Source: Bacteroidales bacterium
GTDB taxonomy: Bacteria > Bacteroidota > Bacteroidia > Bacteroidales > UBA932
Reading direction: 5' to 3'
Assembly: GCA_017442315.1 (NCBI GenBank)
Contig: JAFRZX010000159.1
Span: 1-64,000 of the forward strand
Length of the DNA stretch: 64,000 nucleotides
Made by a program: the position numbers and the translations under genes. Below the pieces are notes generated by a model that saw only the letters and a program-made list of their open reading frames with translations, did not search any database and was not told where the DNA came from. Below are positions 25,239 to 34,866 of the stretch, piece by piece (within the stretch, counting starts at the first letter, position 1; every line of letters starts with the position of its first letter).

Positions 25239-26897
25239 TCACCAGGAAACATTCGTTGAAAAAACATTACCAAACCTATCGGTCACCTCAATTCTGCCAT
25301 TATCACTTTCCTTATCCGAATGCACTCTGAACATTCGTTTATCGACATCGGACTTCCATACTTTCTCCATGAATACAGCGTTGACAAGATGATAGTAATC
25401 GAACAGTTCCTTATACCCGGCATCATACATATATTTCTTATCAGTAACAAGCTCCATCTGAGATCTTGTTCCGTCTTCGCTTACATATTCGGGGATTCCC
25501 CACTTCTGATCCCACATGAATACATTTGCATATATATGACCGTCTCCATAAACATTCGGAGGATATGCATTGATCTGATAGAACTCTCCCAAGCGCAGAT
25601 CATCCTCCTTCATTCTCGCCTGCCCCGCCTCATCGTAATCCCAAGCACGCAATTCGTACGAGGGAACTGAATTTACCGGAAGAGCCGTCTGATACGGCAG
25701 GGGCCTGAATTTCCATGTCACCTGATCACCATCCACTTCAACAACCACATAGCCTCGCGGAGTACCGGCACTGAGATACTCGTTGGAATGAAGATCTCCT
25801 GTCGCCCTTACAACCGTATGAACCTCGACATTCCTCAACTGGCTGTCGTCGTCATATACGTGGTTGAACATGTGATGTGTATGTCCCGCCCATGCGTGAA
25901 CCTTGGCATAAGAGGACAGCAGATCCGCATAAGCCTGACCGTTCCGGGCCAATAGGTAATGCTCATTTCCGCTCTCCGCCTTGAACATCGGATTGTGCGA
26001 ACATATCATAATCGTCGAGCCTTTATCGACATAAGCCAGATCTGCCTGCAGCCACTGCCATATATCATCGCGAAGGCCGGTGGAATACGAACCCGTCAGT
26101 CCATCCTCTCCATCTGTCATAATGATATTATCGACCACGACATAATGAATCCTGCCAAGATTGAACGAATAGTTTGCCGGACATAGTTTTTCTTCAAATG
26201 TTCTGGCGCAACTCAAGTCAGTCGGTTCATCCCAATCAATATCGTGGTTACCCAACACATTGAACACCGGGAATCCCATCTTGGAGGTACCGTTGCTTAT
26301 GTACGTATCGAACAGTTCCATTTCACCGTGCACTACATCTCCAAGAACTATCGCATAGCACGGACGGTCACGAAGCACCTCCATTCCCTTTTCCCTCATA
26401 TCGCGATACAGATCCTCGCAGATATCAAGCGAATGATAGGCCACATTATCCGTAGCCTTGCTCCGGGATCGAGGCTGTGGATCAGCCACTACAAGCATTG
26501 AATATCTGTCCGGATTACGGGTCATCCTGTTCAGAATGAACTCAAGCCTGTACTGACCGTTCGCCTGCTTTTCCTCTGAAAGTCTCTTGAAGAATATCGG
26601 AAGTCCCTGTTTTACCGGCACAGAATAACCGGAAGGGATGCTGACAAACACGAACTTGGCCACACTGAGATCGCTTTCAAGCTCGAACACACCATCCTTA
26701 TCGGTGACTGTACACTTGTAACAGTCTGATACGACGACTCCTTCAAGACGGTTGCCGGCATCACCATATATAGTTCCCCTGACTGTTATATCTGACTGCG
26801 TCTTGTTATCATCAGCAGCTCCATCAGGCCTTGCCTCCTGCGTACATGCAGAAAGCAAAGCCAAAAGAGCCAATATAATGACATAAAGTTTCCTCAT
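25239..26897 (-). CDS. Calcineurin-like metallophosphoesterase lipoprotein (MetallophosN/C)
   Basis: 552 residues from the ATG at 26897, starting a lipoprotein signal (MRKLYVIILALLALLSAC). A MetallophosN domain (VVVSDCYKCTVTDKDGVFEL) precedes the catalytic domain with all dimetal motifs: VADPQ, LGDVVHGE, VLGNHDIDW, CSHNPMF, WAGHTHHM; a MetallophosC domain follows. The first motif has D-x-Q instead of D-x-H, as usual for this subfamily. Its paralogue immediately downstream has an added GLUG region. The gene begins 2 bp after the stop of the BACON/GLUG lipoprotein. Substrate unknown; a phosphodiester in the PUL's target glycan is a reasonable guess. Confidence 0.9.
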   Translation of the reverse strand: MRKLYVIILALLALLSACTQEARPDGAADDNKTQSDITVRGTIYGDAGNRLEGVVVSDCYKCTVTDKDGVFELESDLSVAKFVFVSIPSGYSVPVKQGLPIFFKRLSEEKQANGQYRLEFILNRMTRNPDRYSMLVVADPQPRSRSKATDNVAYHSLDICEDLYRDMREKGMEVLRDRPCYAIVLGDVVHGEMELFDTYISNGTSKMGFPVFNVLGNHDIDWDEPTDLSCARTFEEKLCPANYSFNLGRIHYVVVDNIIMTDGEDGLTGSYSTGLRDDIWQWLQADLAYVDKGSTIMICSHNPMFKAESGNEHYLLARNGQAYADLLSSYAKVHAWAGHTHHMFNHVYDDDSQLRNVEVHTVVRATGDLHSNEYLSAGTPRGYVVVEVDGDQVTWKFRPLPYQTALPVNSVPSYELRAWDYDEAGQARMKEDDLRLGEFYQINAYPPNVYGDGHIYANVFMWDQKWGIPEYVSEDGTRSQMELVTDKKYMYDAGYKELFDYYHLVNAVFMEKVWKSDVDKRMFRVHSDKESDNGRIEVTDRFGNVFSTNVSW

Positions 26898-26899
26898 CA

Positions 26900-29800
26900 C
26901 TATTTTCCGTCCCAATAATAACAACCTGTAGCCTGAACAGCACCATCACCGACTATATAATCAGTGTAATTATCCTTTGTTACAGTACTTCCGTTGACAG
27001 TTCCGCCTAACCCACATCCTGAAATGCTGCAATCAGCATCAGTTACTGCAGATATACTTGCCATTCTGACCTCGAAACCCTTATTCTTGGAATCATCTGT
27101 AGTCAAATGTCCGAAATAAGAACATGCCTTTATTTGCGAGCCTGAACAAAGTAAAGAAGATATTCCACCTATATAGGCCGCTACAGAACTGACGGAGTTG
27201 CCATACATATCGGCAACGACTTTGCAATCCTCCATTATAGAATTTTCAACAACACCTGTGACTCCACCGATAAGAGGATTATCATATCCGCTCGCCTTTG
27301 GCATCTGACCTGTGAACTCACAATCTTTGATCGTTGCATTCATAAGTGCTCCGGCAATTCCACCGGCCAGACCGCGACTGGTCTGTACAACTCCGGAATT
27401 GCTGCATCCTGAAATTTTAATGAAAGATGTCTGAGCGTCAAGTCCTGTCTTAGAACCAAACAATCCGACTATACCGCCTGTTGCACTGCAACTTATATTC
27501 TGTCCCTTTGTCCACGGATTGTCATTTCTATGTCTGTTCCACAAATCGCCCTCATTACTGCAATCCGTAATCTCGACTACGCCCTCATTAATTCTTGCTA
27601 CGATACCACCAAGGCAGCATACATTTCCATTACTTTTGCCGCTGTTGCCACCCCATTTTATATCACAGGAACTGACACTGTTGCTGACTTTTGCTCCTAA
27701 TTCACAATAACCGAGTATTCCACCATAAGCAGATTGTCCTTGATTTACAAAACTACCCGGCTTGACGGATATACTTCCCTCAGCGTCAGCACCATCCGTC
27801 TCAAGATAAGAAACGCGACCTACAATACCGCCAAAACCGGCAGTAAGTTTGCTGGCAGCTGCAGATATGTCATAATTTACCGTTCCACTCCATTTCGGAG
27901 ACTTTAACAGCAACTTATTATATGATCTCCCGACCAATCCACCGACATTCAGATTTGAAGTTGTCGGTTTTACGTTAACCTCCAGGACGGATGGTTCAAC
28001 TCCGGTGAAATCAATTTCCAGATCTACCAGGTTAATACATCCTATCAGGCCGCCGATACATAGTTCCTGACCACTATTGTATGAGTCTATCTTCCCTCCC
28101 GAATTTACAAGATCTGACACGGAGCCGCTGTTCTTGATCAGGCCTACCACGCCTCCAACATATTGATATCTTATATCTGAGTCCACTTCAAGGTTTCCTG
28201 AATTTTTCAGACTATTCAGAGTTCCTTCGCTATATCCAGCAATGCCACCAAGATTGAGGACATCATTATACCTATCAACCTCGTCAATCTTCCGCTTAGA
28301 AGTATAGACGATTTTGCCGGCATTAGTACTGTTCTCAATTCTACCGAGTGTGCTCAAGTATCCCACCAGACCTCCGACATAATGACTTTTAATGCCCATG
28401 TCATCCAATATATTCACATTGCCGGAACATCTTTCAGCTTTTCCTGACAAAAATCCGACAAGTCCTCCTGCATATAGATTTCCGCCCTGGCACTTTGAAG
28501 TGACCGGCAAGGTCATCTGTCCTTCAACGGCACAATCACTTATGGTGGACTTGTCATCAGCCTCAGCTACAAGACCACCCGCATATACGGAAAGTCCTGT
28601 TCCGGATGCAGATGCCGCCAGCGAAATCGGAGCAAAAGATTCGCAGTCAGCAATTACAGTTTCCGATATCTTACCTGCCAAAGACGCAATATGCACATCT
28701 GCGATAAAATTGGATTCAAGAGTAAAAGAACAAGTCTCTGTAAATGTAAGGCTTCTGATTATCGCCCCCTTGCATACACCAAACAGAGGTGCTGAAGACT
28801 TGAAATAGGAAATCTGTCGGAAAGCTCCATCAAACTCAAGATTGAATGGCCTATCTTCAGTACCTATCGGTGTCCAGTCTTCCAAATCCTTCAAATTCAC
28901 ATGTCCGACTACAGATACCTTCCCATCCTTTACCCAACTGCTCACATCACCACCGGAATTAAACCGCTGAGCAAACATTTCAAAACCCGCAGCAGTAAGA
29001 AGTCCATAGACAGGATAATAATCCTGCTTTATCAAAGGAAGTTTAAAATGAGAATCAGACTGTTCTACAACAAACTCAAGTTCAGTATCCCTCAAAGACT
29101 CCGTATCACTCGGATTGTCAGCAAAATAAAGAAGCCAGCTCACAGTATTATCATCATTATCCACCTTATCATATGTAACCCACTCCGGACAGACCATACT
29201 TGTGAACGTATTGACCGGTACCTTAACTTCTAACGGTGCTGCCTTCTCAGCATCAAGAAGTATAGTTCCATCATCAGTAGTCTGGTACTCCGTACCGAAC
29301 TGATACAGCGAGAAACTCACTTCCGGTTCATCCGCACCTTCTTCAACAAAACCAATATTTGCGAAACGGGATTCAGCATCATTAGAACTCCAGTTGAGAG
29401 AAACCACAAGCTCATCCACTCCGTCTGACGTGGTCTTTTCTCCATTTTCATAAGTTACCCAATCAGGACATTCCAGATGCCACTGAGTACCCTCAGGCAT
29501 TCTTACAGAAACATCCACCGAGCCTGCTGTCTTGTTACTGACCTGATATACCTTATCGATAATAAATGTATTGCCGCGTTGAATGACTCGCAGATGCTTT
29601 GTAAAATCCCCTGCCGAAAAGGTCACCGTAGCATCATCCCTATTGACAAAGCTGTCATTAGCCGTTACTGCCAAAGAAAATTTTCCGCTTCCACGATGTC
29701 TCGCTTCATCATCGACTACGCACCAATCTGCATCAGAATACACCTTCCAACCCACTTCAGCACTTATCTGCACCTCGATATCTACAGATTGGCTCGCTGG

Positions 29801-29953
29801 GGAGAAGGTATGGCTTACGATATCATTATTGTTTCCATAAGCAAAATACACCTCAAGAGTTCCTGCATCCTTGAGTTGCGGTGTTTCTTTAAGAGGTTCT
29901 TCGCAAGCGGCAAATAAAACCAAAGAAATTATAAATAATGCTGTTCTTTTCAT
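26900..29953 (-). CDS. BACON-domain / GLUG-repeat surface lipoprotein
   Basis: 1017 residues from the ATG at 29953 (7 bp after the SusD stop), with lipobox LVLFAACEEP. Residues about 30-310 hold two to three BACON-like beta-sandwiches (for example ATVTFSAGDFTKHLRVIQRG, DWVTYENG, EWVTYDKV), typical glycan- or mucin-binding modules. From about 400 to the end there are roughly 14 GLUG-type repeats (YAGGLVGFLSG, YVGGLVGYLS, LGGIAGYSEG, TGGIVGLFGS). It occupies the position where PULs usually place a SusE/F-like surface glycan-binding protein, which suggests that role. No catalytic motif is visible. Confidence 0.85.
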   Translation of the reverse strand: MKRTALFIISLVLFAACEEPLKETPQLKDAGTLEVYFAYGNNNDIVSHTFSPASQSVDIEVQISAEVGWKVYSDADWCVVDDEARHRGSGKFSLAVTANDSFVNRDDATVTFSAGDFTKHLRVIQRGNTFIIDKVYQVSNKTAGSVDVSVRMPEGTQWHLECPDWVTYENGEKTTSDGVDELVVSLNWSSNDAESRFANIGFVEEGADEPEVSFSLYQFGTEYQTTDDGTILLDAEKAAPLEVKVPVNTFTSMVCPEWVTYDKVDNDDNTVSWLLYFADNPSDTESLRDTELEFVVEQSDSHFKLPLIKQDYYPVYGLLTAAGFEMFAQRFNSGGDVSSWVKDGKVSVVGHVNLKDLEDWTPIGTEDRPFNLEFDGAFRQISYFKSSAPLFGVCKGAIIRSLTFTETCSFTLESNFIADVHIASLAGKISETVIADCESFAPISLAASASGTGLSVYAGGLVAEADDKSTISDCAVEGQMTLPVTSKCQGGNLYAGGLVGFLSGKAERCSGNVNILDDMGIKSHYVGGLVGYLSTLGRIENSTNAGKIVYTSKRKIDEVDRYNDVLNLGGIAGYSEGTLNSLKNSGNLEVDSDIRYQYVGGVVGLIKNSGSVSDLVNSGGKIDSYNSGQELCIGGLIGCINLVDLEIDFTGVEPSVLEVNVKPTTSNLNVGGLVGRSYNKLLLKSPKWSGTVNYDISAAASKLTAGFGGIVGRVSYLETDGADAEGSISVKPGSFVNQGQSAYGGILGYCELGAKVSNSVSSCDIKWGGNSGKSNGNVCCLGGIVARINEGVVEITDCSNEGDLWNRHRNDNPWTKGQNISCSATGGIVGLFGSKTGLDAQTSFIKISGCSNSGVVQTSRGLAGGIAGALMNATIKDCEFTGQMPKASGYDNPLIGGVTGVVENSIMEDCKVVADMYGNSVSSVAAYIGGISSLLCSGSQIKACSYFGHLTTDDSKNKGFEVRMASISAVTDADCSISGCGLGGTVNGSTVTKDNYTDYIVGDGAVQATGCYYWDGK

Positions 29954-29960
29954 AATTCTG

Positions 29961-31586
29961 TTATTGACGTCCTTTTCTTCTGTTGTCCCTGCTTTCATCT
30001 GTATCCGCCCACCAGACATCAGTGAGCATATCATTCTCACCGCCAAGCCAATCGTTCACTGCCTCCTGATAATACTTTCCGTTCTGATATGCCTCCGTTG
30101 CAGGATATCTTAATCTTGTACAGAGTATGCCGTTATTCTCAGCTGCCGGCCCGTTGGTCTTCAATATAGGATAGCCGGTACGTCTGTAGTCAGCCCAGGA
30201 CTCGACTCCGCACCAGAAAGATGCAATCCATTTTTGAGTAAGGATTTCTTCCAATGCAATATCATAATCAAACTTGCCGTCAAGATATGTAAGATATTGT
30301 TCACGGGTTGTACCTGGTGATGACGGAACTTTGTCATCGGGATTCCACTCTATCATAGATGCCTTACAAGCATCAAGGTAGAGTTGCTTCATCTGCTTGT
30401 CTGTAACGGAAATCCAACTACGTTTTGCTGCTTCTGCGAAATTGAAAAGCACCTCAGAATAATTGAGCAATGGATACCACTCTCCGTTCTTCACATCTCC
30501 GTAATTTCCACCTGCGGCAAAACCATTGACACCCTTATCAATTGCAAGTTTCATATCCACGTTAGACAATTGTACAGGAGCACCCTTAGGACCGGAATAA
30601 TAATAATTCAGTCGAGGGTCGCGCATTGTTTCCTTACCGGAGTCATTTTTGACTACCATCTTATCTATCAACGTAGCACACGCAGCCTGCGCATTCCAAA
30701 TACCAGACGTGTAGGAATAAAACGGAGTATAAAGATACGAATCTGTCTTACTGAACTTTGCCTTAGCCCTGTCATCTACAGATGTCATCATCGGGAAGGA
30801 TCCACTACCATTGATAAAACAGTCATATAGTTCTGCTATACGGTTTGTGACATGCAATGTTCCATATTCATCACCCAATTCCAGACGTCCGTTAGACTCT
30901 TCGAGAACTTTCAAAGAAACCCTCATCAATAGCCTGAGGTACAAGGCATTGCCAAATTTTCGCCACTTCTTGATGTCACCTTCATAAGTATAATCCAATG
31001 ATGCCTTGAAATTCTTTGCTCCCTCCTCGTCAAAAGCCGCATTGGCTCTCTCCAAGGACCTGAACATATCGATATATATTTCCTTCTGCGAATCATATGG
31101 TATGTTATACACATAATCACTCCCCTGCTGAGGCATAAAACCAGCTTGAAAATAAGGGACATTACCATAAGTGTCTGTTATGATCTGCATTACGAAGGTT
31201 TTCAGTATCAGAGCCACGCCCACCATTGCCGGATTGTTGCTTTTTTCAGCCTCCGCAAGCATCGATTCAGCATTTCCCTTCTGCGCATACAGACTCCAGA
31301 GCATCGCAGTGCTCGATTCATCTATATCGTAATTGTAGTGGAGCATTGCAGTATTGTTGATGTTTGTATTCACCCCATGCTGCATAATATTGGAGAGAAG
31401 ACCGTATGACATCCTCATGACGGTGTACTCGGTCTTGTAGAGTATCGACTGCACATATGATTCTGCAGGAGCGTCATACACCACATAATTGTCGCGGTTC
31501 ATTTCATCAAACTTGGCGCACCCACTATATATAAATCCTGCAAATAAAAACGGTATCAGATATATAAACTTTTTCATTGCTCTCAT
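29961..31586 (-). CDS. SusD/RagB-family nutrient-binding lipoprotein
   Basis: Outer-membrane lid protein that binds glycan and closes the SusC channel. 541 residues with a lipoprotein signal ending FAGFIYSGC; starts at 31586 and 31577 are both possible. The tetratricopeptide-like helices and the motifs YAQKGNAESMLAEAEKSNNPAMVGVALILKTF..DTYGNVPYF belong to the SusD-like_2 branch; broken here: IITDTYGNVPYFQAG and WYPLLNYSEVLFNFAEAAKR. It follows SusC by 3 bp. Ligand not predictable. Confidence 0.95.
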   Translation of the reverse strand: MRAMKKFIYLIPFLFAGFIYSGCAKFDEMNRDNYVVYDAPAESYVQSILYKTEYTVMRMSYGLLSNIMQHGVNTNINNTAMLHYNYDIDESSTAMLWSLYAQKGNAESMLAEAEKSNNPAMVGVALILKTFVMQIITDTYGNVPYFQAGFMPQQGSDYVYNIPYDSQKEIYIDMFRSLERANAAFDEEGAKNFKASLDYTYEGDIKKWRKFGNALYLRLLMRVSLKVLEESNGRLELGDEYGTLHVTNRIAELYDCFINGSGSFPMMTSVDDRAKAKFSKTDSYLYTPFYSYTSGIWNAQAACATLIDKMVVKNDSGKETMRDPRLNYYYSGPKGAPVQLSNVDMKLAIDKGVNGFAAGGNYGDVKNGEWYPLLNYSEVLFNFAEAAKRSWISVTDKQMKQLYLDACKASMIEWNPDDKVPSSPGTTREQYLTYLDGKFDYDIALEEILTQKWIASFWCGVESWADYRRTGYPILKTNGPAAENNGILCTRLRYPATEAYQNGKYYQEAVNDWLGGENDMLTDVWWADTDESRDNRRKGRQ

Positions 31587-31589
31587 CGT

Positions 31590-34500
31590 TTAGTAAGTAA
31601 GTTTGATGCTTACACCATATTGTGCTGTACCCGGCATCTGAAGAAGATCGAAGCCAGGCGACAAGGCGTGACCTCTGATTGAAGTCGCAGTAGGATCAAA
31701 TCCGGGAAATTTGGTCCATGTATAGAGATTGTTTCCGAAAATTGCAAAAGAAACACCATTGATTACCTTTGTCTTGGAAAGCAGTCTTTTAGGAAGAGAG
31801 TACTCAAGTCTGACTTCCTTAAGTCTCAGATACTCCGTACTCACAAAATTGGCTTCAGTGCATTGGCGATCATACAATGTACCATAATATGAACTGATAC
31901 CTTCCTTTGGAATTGCTTCGGTAAACACCTTGTAGTTTCCGTCTCCGAGTTCAATGACTCCCTCAGGCACAAGACCTCCTTCACGACCAGGAAGAGTTGC
32001 AACTCCTTTTCCTCTCTGGTTGAGAACCCAGTTGGTAAGAGACCAGACATGACCGCCCTTTTGTCCGACGAAACCTATGGTAAACTTCAGGTCCTTCCAT
32101 GAGAATGTGGTACCGAAGCCACCTCGCCAGTCGGGCATAGTATCCCCGATAAATTCTATGTCAGTATCGATCTGAGGATAACCATATGAATCCAGCACGA
32201 GCTGTCCTGAAACATCTGTAAGTTTTCCAGCTGCATCGACCGCATAAGACCCTTGCGGGGCACGCTTGTATTTGCGACCATATATGCAAGTCATCGGATT
32301 TCCGACAGACGCATACATATATGCATAACTTGAATATCCTCCGATATTCCAGTTGTCAATCCCCTCCCCGAGTTCAAGCACCTCATTCCTGTTGAGTGAC
32401 CAGTTGGCATAAATCCTCCAGTTGATAGAAGCAGTCTTGATCAGAGTTCCGTTTAGAGATATTTCAACTCCATGATTCTTCACCTTTCCTGCATTGATGG
32501 CTATCGAAGTCATACCTGTCGCTGCTGTTACCGGCATCATGGATAGGATGTCGCTCGAAATGCTGTTATAATATGTAACATCCATATTAAACCTGTTACG
32601 AAACATCTTCAAATCAAGACCTACTTCCCATGAAGACACCATCTCGGGACGTAAATTCGGATTTGCCTTGCCTGACGGATTAGAATATGTACCTGGCATT
32701 CCGTTATTCACAAGATAATCCTCAGTCTTATGTGGAGAGGTATCGTGTCCGACTTGAGCCCAAGAGCCTCTGATTTTCAGCATGTTTATCAATCCTCCAG
32801 CATATCCGAAATTCAGTAGTTCATTCAACACTGCACTTGTAGTTACTGACGGATAAAAATAAGATCTATTGTGTGCAGGAAGGGTTGAAGACCAGTCATT
32901 TCGACCTGTCAAATCAAGGAAGAGAGAATTCCTCCATGACATCTGCAAGAGCCCGTAGAGTGAATTGGTCTGACGTTCCCAGGCACTGTTTCCGGACTTT
33001 ACAACAGAAGCCGAATTGCTGAGAGAATAAACACCGGGGATTACAAGAAAGTCAGCGGTCTGCGTATGTGCATCATAACTTCTGTACAGGATATTACCAC
33101 CAAGGTTAGCTGTGAGTCTGATATCGTGTTTGAAACGGCGGTCATAGCGAAGAAGAAAATCCCCAGAATACTGGGCAGCAGATATATCCTGCTCCCTGTA
33201 CCACCCGTCCGGACGTGCCTGCGTACCGGTAGCCTGACGCTGTGTACGGAAGTCGTCGGTTACATCAATACCACCCCTGACCATCAGTGTCAGGCCTTTA
33301 TACAGATCGAAATCAAGCTTGATATTTCCATAAAGTCTGTATCTGTTCTGCGTGTTTACAGACTCGTTAGCGACAAAATAGGCATTATTCTTACCACCGG
33401 AAAGTGTCGTATTCTGATTAGTCCCTTCATAGCCTTTCAACCAGTAATCATGCTTGACCCAATCCATATCTATGTTAGGAGCATAATTCCACAAGCTGTA
33501 CATTACCGAAGTAGAACCATAACCGGATCCCTGTGGAAGATTATCGTGAAAATTACGCTGATAATTCAGGGATATCTCGCTACGGAACCATTTGGTGAGT
33601 TCATTGTTGGTCTTCAGGGCAATACGCTGGGAGTTTGATGTCGAATTCGGTATGATATTGCTCTTTCGATTATCTGTAATGGAGATTCTGACAGCATTCT
33701 TCCTGTTAATCATACCTGAAACAGTAAGAGTATTCACCAAATTGTTTCCTGTCTCAAAAAAATCCTTAAACCAGTCTCCATGACTGACAAAAGGAGTCAT
33801 TGTACGTATAAAATTTCCCTCTTCATCCCTATAGCCGCCAATGTTTCTTGCATCATCATAATACTGATAATAGAGGGTGCCATCCATCTTAGGTCCCCAA
33901 GAAGACATTCCGGACGTAGAGACATTATCCTTCAACGGATGATAACCGGGTTTTGCGGTATCCTTGCTGTTGTAATAGTAATAATAATCAGCGGACGATG
34001 TTCCCTGACCATACTCATACTGGAGATCCGGGGATGTATTGACAGTTTCAAAAGTCAGGGCTGACGAAAAAGTGACGCTTACCTTTGACTGCTGTTTGGC
34101 AGCAGATTTAGTCGTAATGATAATTGCTCCATTCGCTGCACTTGAGCCATAAAGGGCTGTTGCAGCCGGTCCCTTAAGAACTGTCACCGATTCAATATCT
34201 TCGGGGTTGACATCCGCAGTACCGTCACCATAGTCAATTGCCATGGCAGAACCGTCTCCACCTGAATCAGATGTCGTCGAACTGTTGAACATGGGCACAC
34301 CATCTATCACGAACAGAGCAGTATTATTGGACAGATCTGCTGTCGATTCTCCACGAAGGGTGACACGCGTTGAACCTCCGGGTCCTGAGTTTGATGTCGC
34401 GATATTAAGTCCCGCTACCTGACCGGAAAGTCCGGAAAGCCAGTTGGTGGATGCTGCGGAATTGGCGAAAGCCTCTTCTCCGACCTTCTGCGTAGCATAA

Positions 34501-34862
34501 CCGAGAGATTTCTCATCTCGTCTGATACCCAAGGCCGTGACGACGGCTGACTCCATAACCTGAGCATCTGTCATCATCGAGACATTGACAACAGACTTGT
34601 TGCCCGGTTTTCTGGTTTCTGTCCTGTAGCCAAGAAATGAGAACTGGAGTTCCTGATCAGGACCGACAATAATAGAGTATTCTCCCTTGTCGTCTGACAG
34701 GACACCGGTGAGTGTGCCGGCAATGACCACTCCGACTCCGACCATAGGCTGGCCGTCCTCGTCAGTGATCTTACCAGTCACTTTTCTTCCACTATCCTGT
34801 GCCATTGCCACAGACGGAAGCAGGGCAATGGCAAGAATAATGTACATTATGATTTTTTTCAT
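31590..34862 (-). CDS. SusC/RagA-family TonB-dependent receptor
   Basis: Outer-membrane importer for glycan fragments, 1090 residues from the ATG at 34862, 4 bp after the stop of the GLUG lipoprotein; an in-frame TTG at 34901 lies within that gene. Signal peptide 1-21 (LLPSVAMAQ). A carboxypeptidase-D-like domain (VTGKITDEDGQPMVGVGV) precedes the plug with its VAGLNI, LRGESTADLSNNTALFVIDG and PEDIESVTVLKGPAATALYG motifs; the rest is a 22-strand barrel ending in an aromatic/hydrophobic strand (GVSIKLTY). Together with SusD it forms the import complex of this PUL. Confidence 0.96.
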   Translation of the reverse strand: MKKIIMYIILAIALLPSVAMAQDSGRKVTGKITDEDGQPMVGVGVVIAGTLTGVLSDDKGEYSIIVGPDQELQFSFLGYRTETRKPGNKSVVNVSMMTDAQVMESAVVTALGIRRDEKSLGYATQKVGEEAFANSAASTNWLSGLSGQVAGLNIATSNSGPGGSTRVTLRGESTADLSNNTALFVIDGVPMFNSSTTSDSGGDGSAMAIDYGDGTADVNPEDIESVTVLKGPAATALYGSSAANGAIIITTKSAAKQQSKVSVTFSSALTFETVNTSPDLQYEYGQGTSSADYYYYYNSKDTAKPGYHPLKDNVSTSGMSSWGPKMDGTLYYQYYDDARNIGGYRDEEGNFIRTMTPFVSHGDWFKDFFETGNNLVNTLTVSGMINRKNAVRISITDNRKSNIIPNSTSNSQRIALKTNNELTKWFRSEISLNYQRNFHDNLPQGSGYGSTSVMYSLWNYAPNIDMDWVKHDYWLKGYEGTNQNTTLSGGKNNAYFVANESVNTQNRYRLYGNIKLDFDLYKGLTLMVRGGIDVTDDFRTQRQATGTQARPDGWYREQDISAAQYSGDFLLRYDRRFKHDIRLTANLGGNILYRSYDAHTQTADFLVIPGVYSLSNSASVVKSGNSAWERQTNSLYGLLQMSWRNSLFLDLTGRNDWSSTLPAHNRSYFYPSVTTSAVLNELLNFGYAGGLINMLKIRGSWAQVGHDTSPHKTEDYLVNNGMPGTYSNPSGKANPNLRPEMVSSWEVGLDLKMFRNRFNMDVTYYNSISSDILSMMPVTAATGMTSIAINAGKVKNHGVEISLNGTLIKTASINWRIYANWSLNRNEVLELGEGIDNWNIGGYSSYAYMYASVGNPMTCIYGRKYKRAPQGSYAVDAAGKLTDVSGQLVLDSYGYPQIDTDIEFIGDTMPDWRGGFGTTFSWKDLKFTIGFVGQKGGHVWSLTNWVLNQRGKGVATLPGREGGLVPEGVIELGDGNYKVFTEAIPKEGISSYYGTLYDRQCTEANFVSTEYLRLKEVRLEYSLPKRLLSKTKVINGVSFAIFGNNLYTWTKFPGFDPTATSIRGHALSPGFDLLQMPGTAQYGVSIKLTY

Positions 34863-34866
34863 AGAG

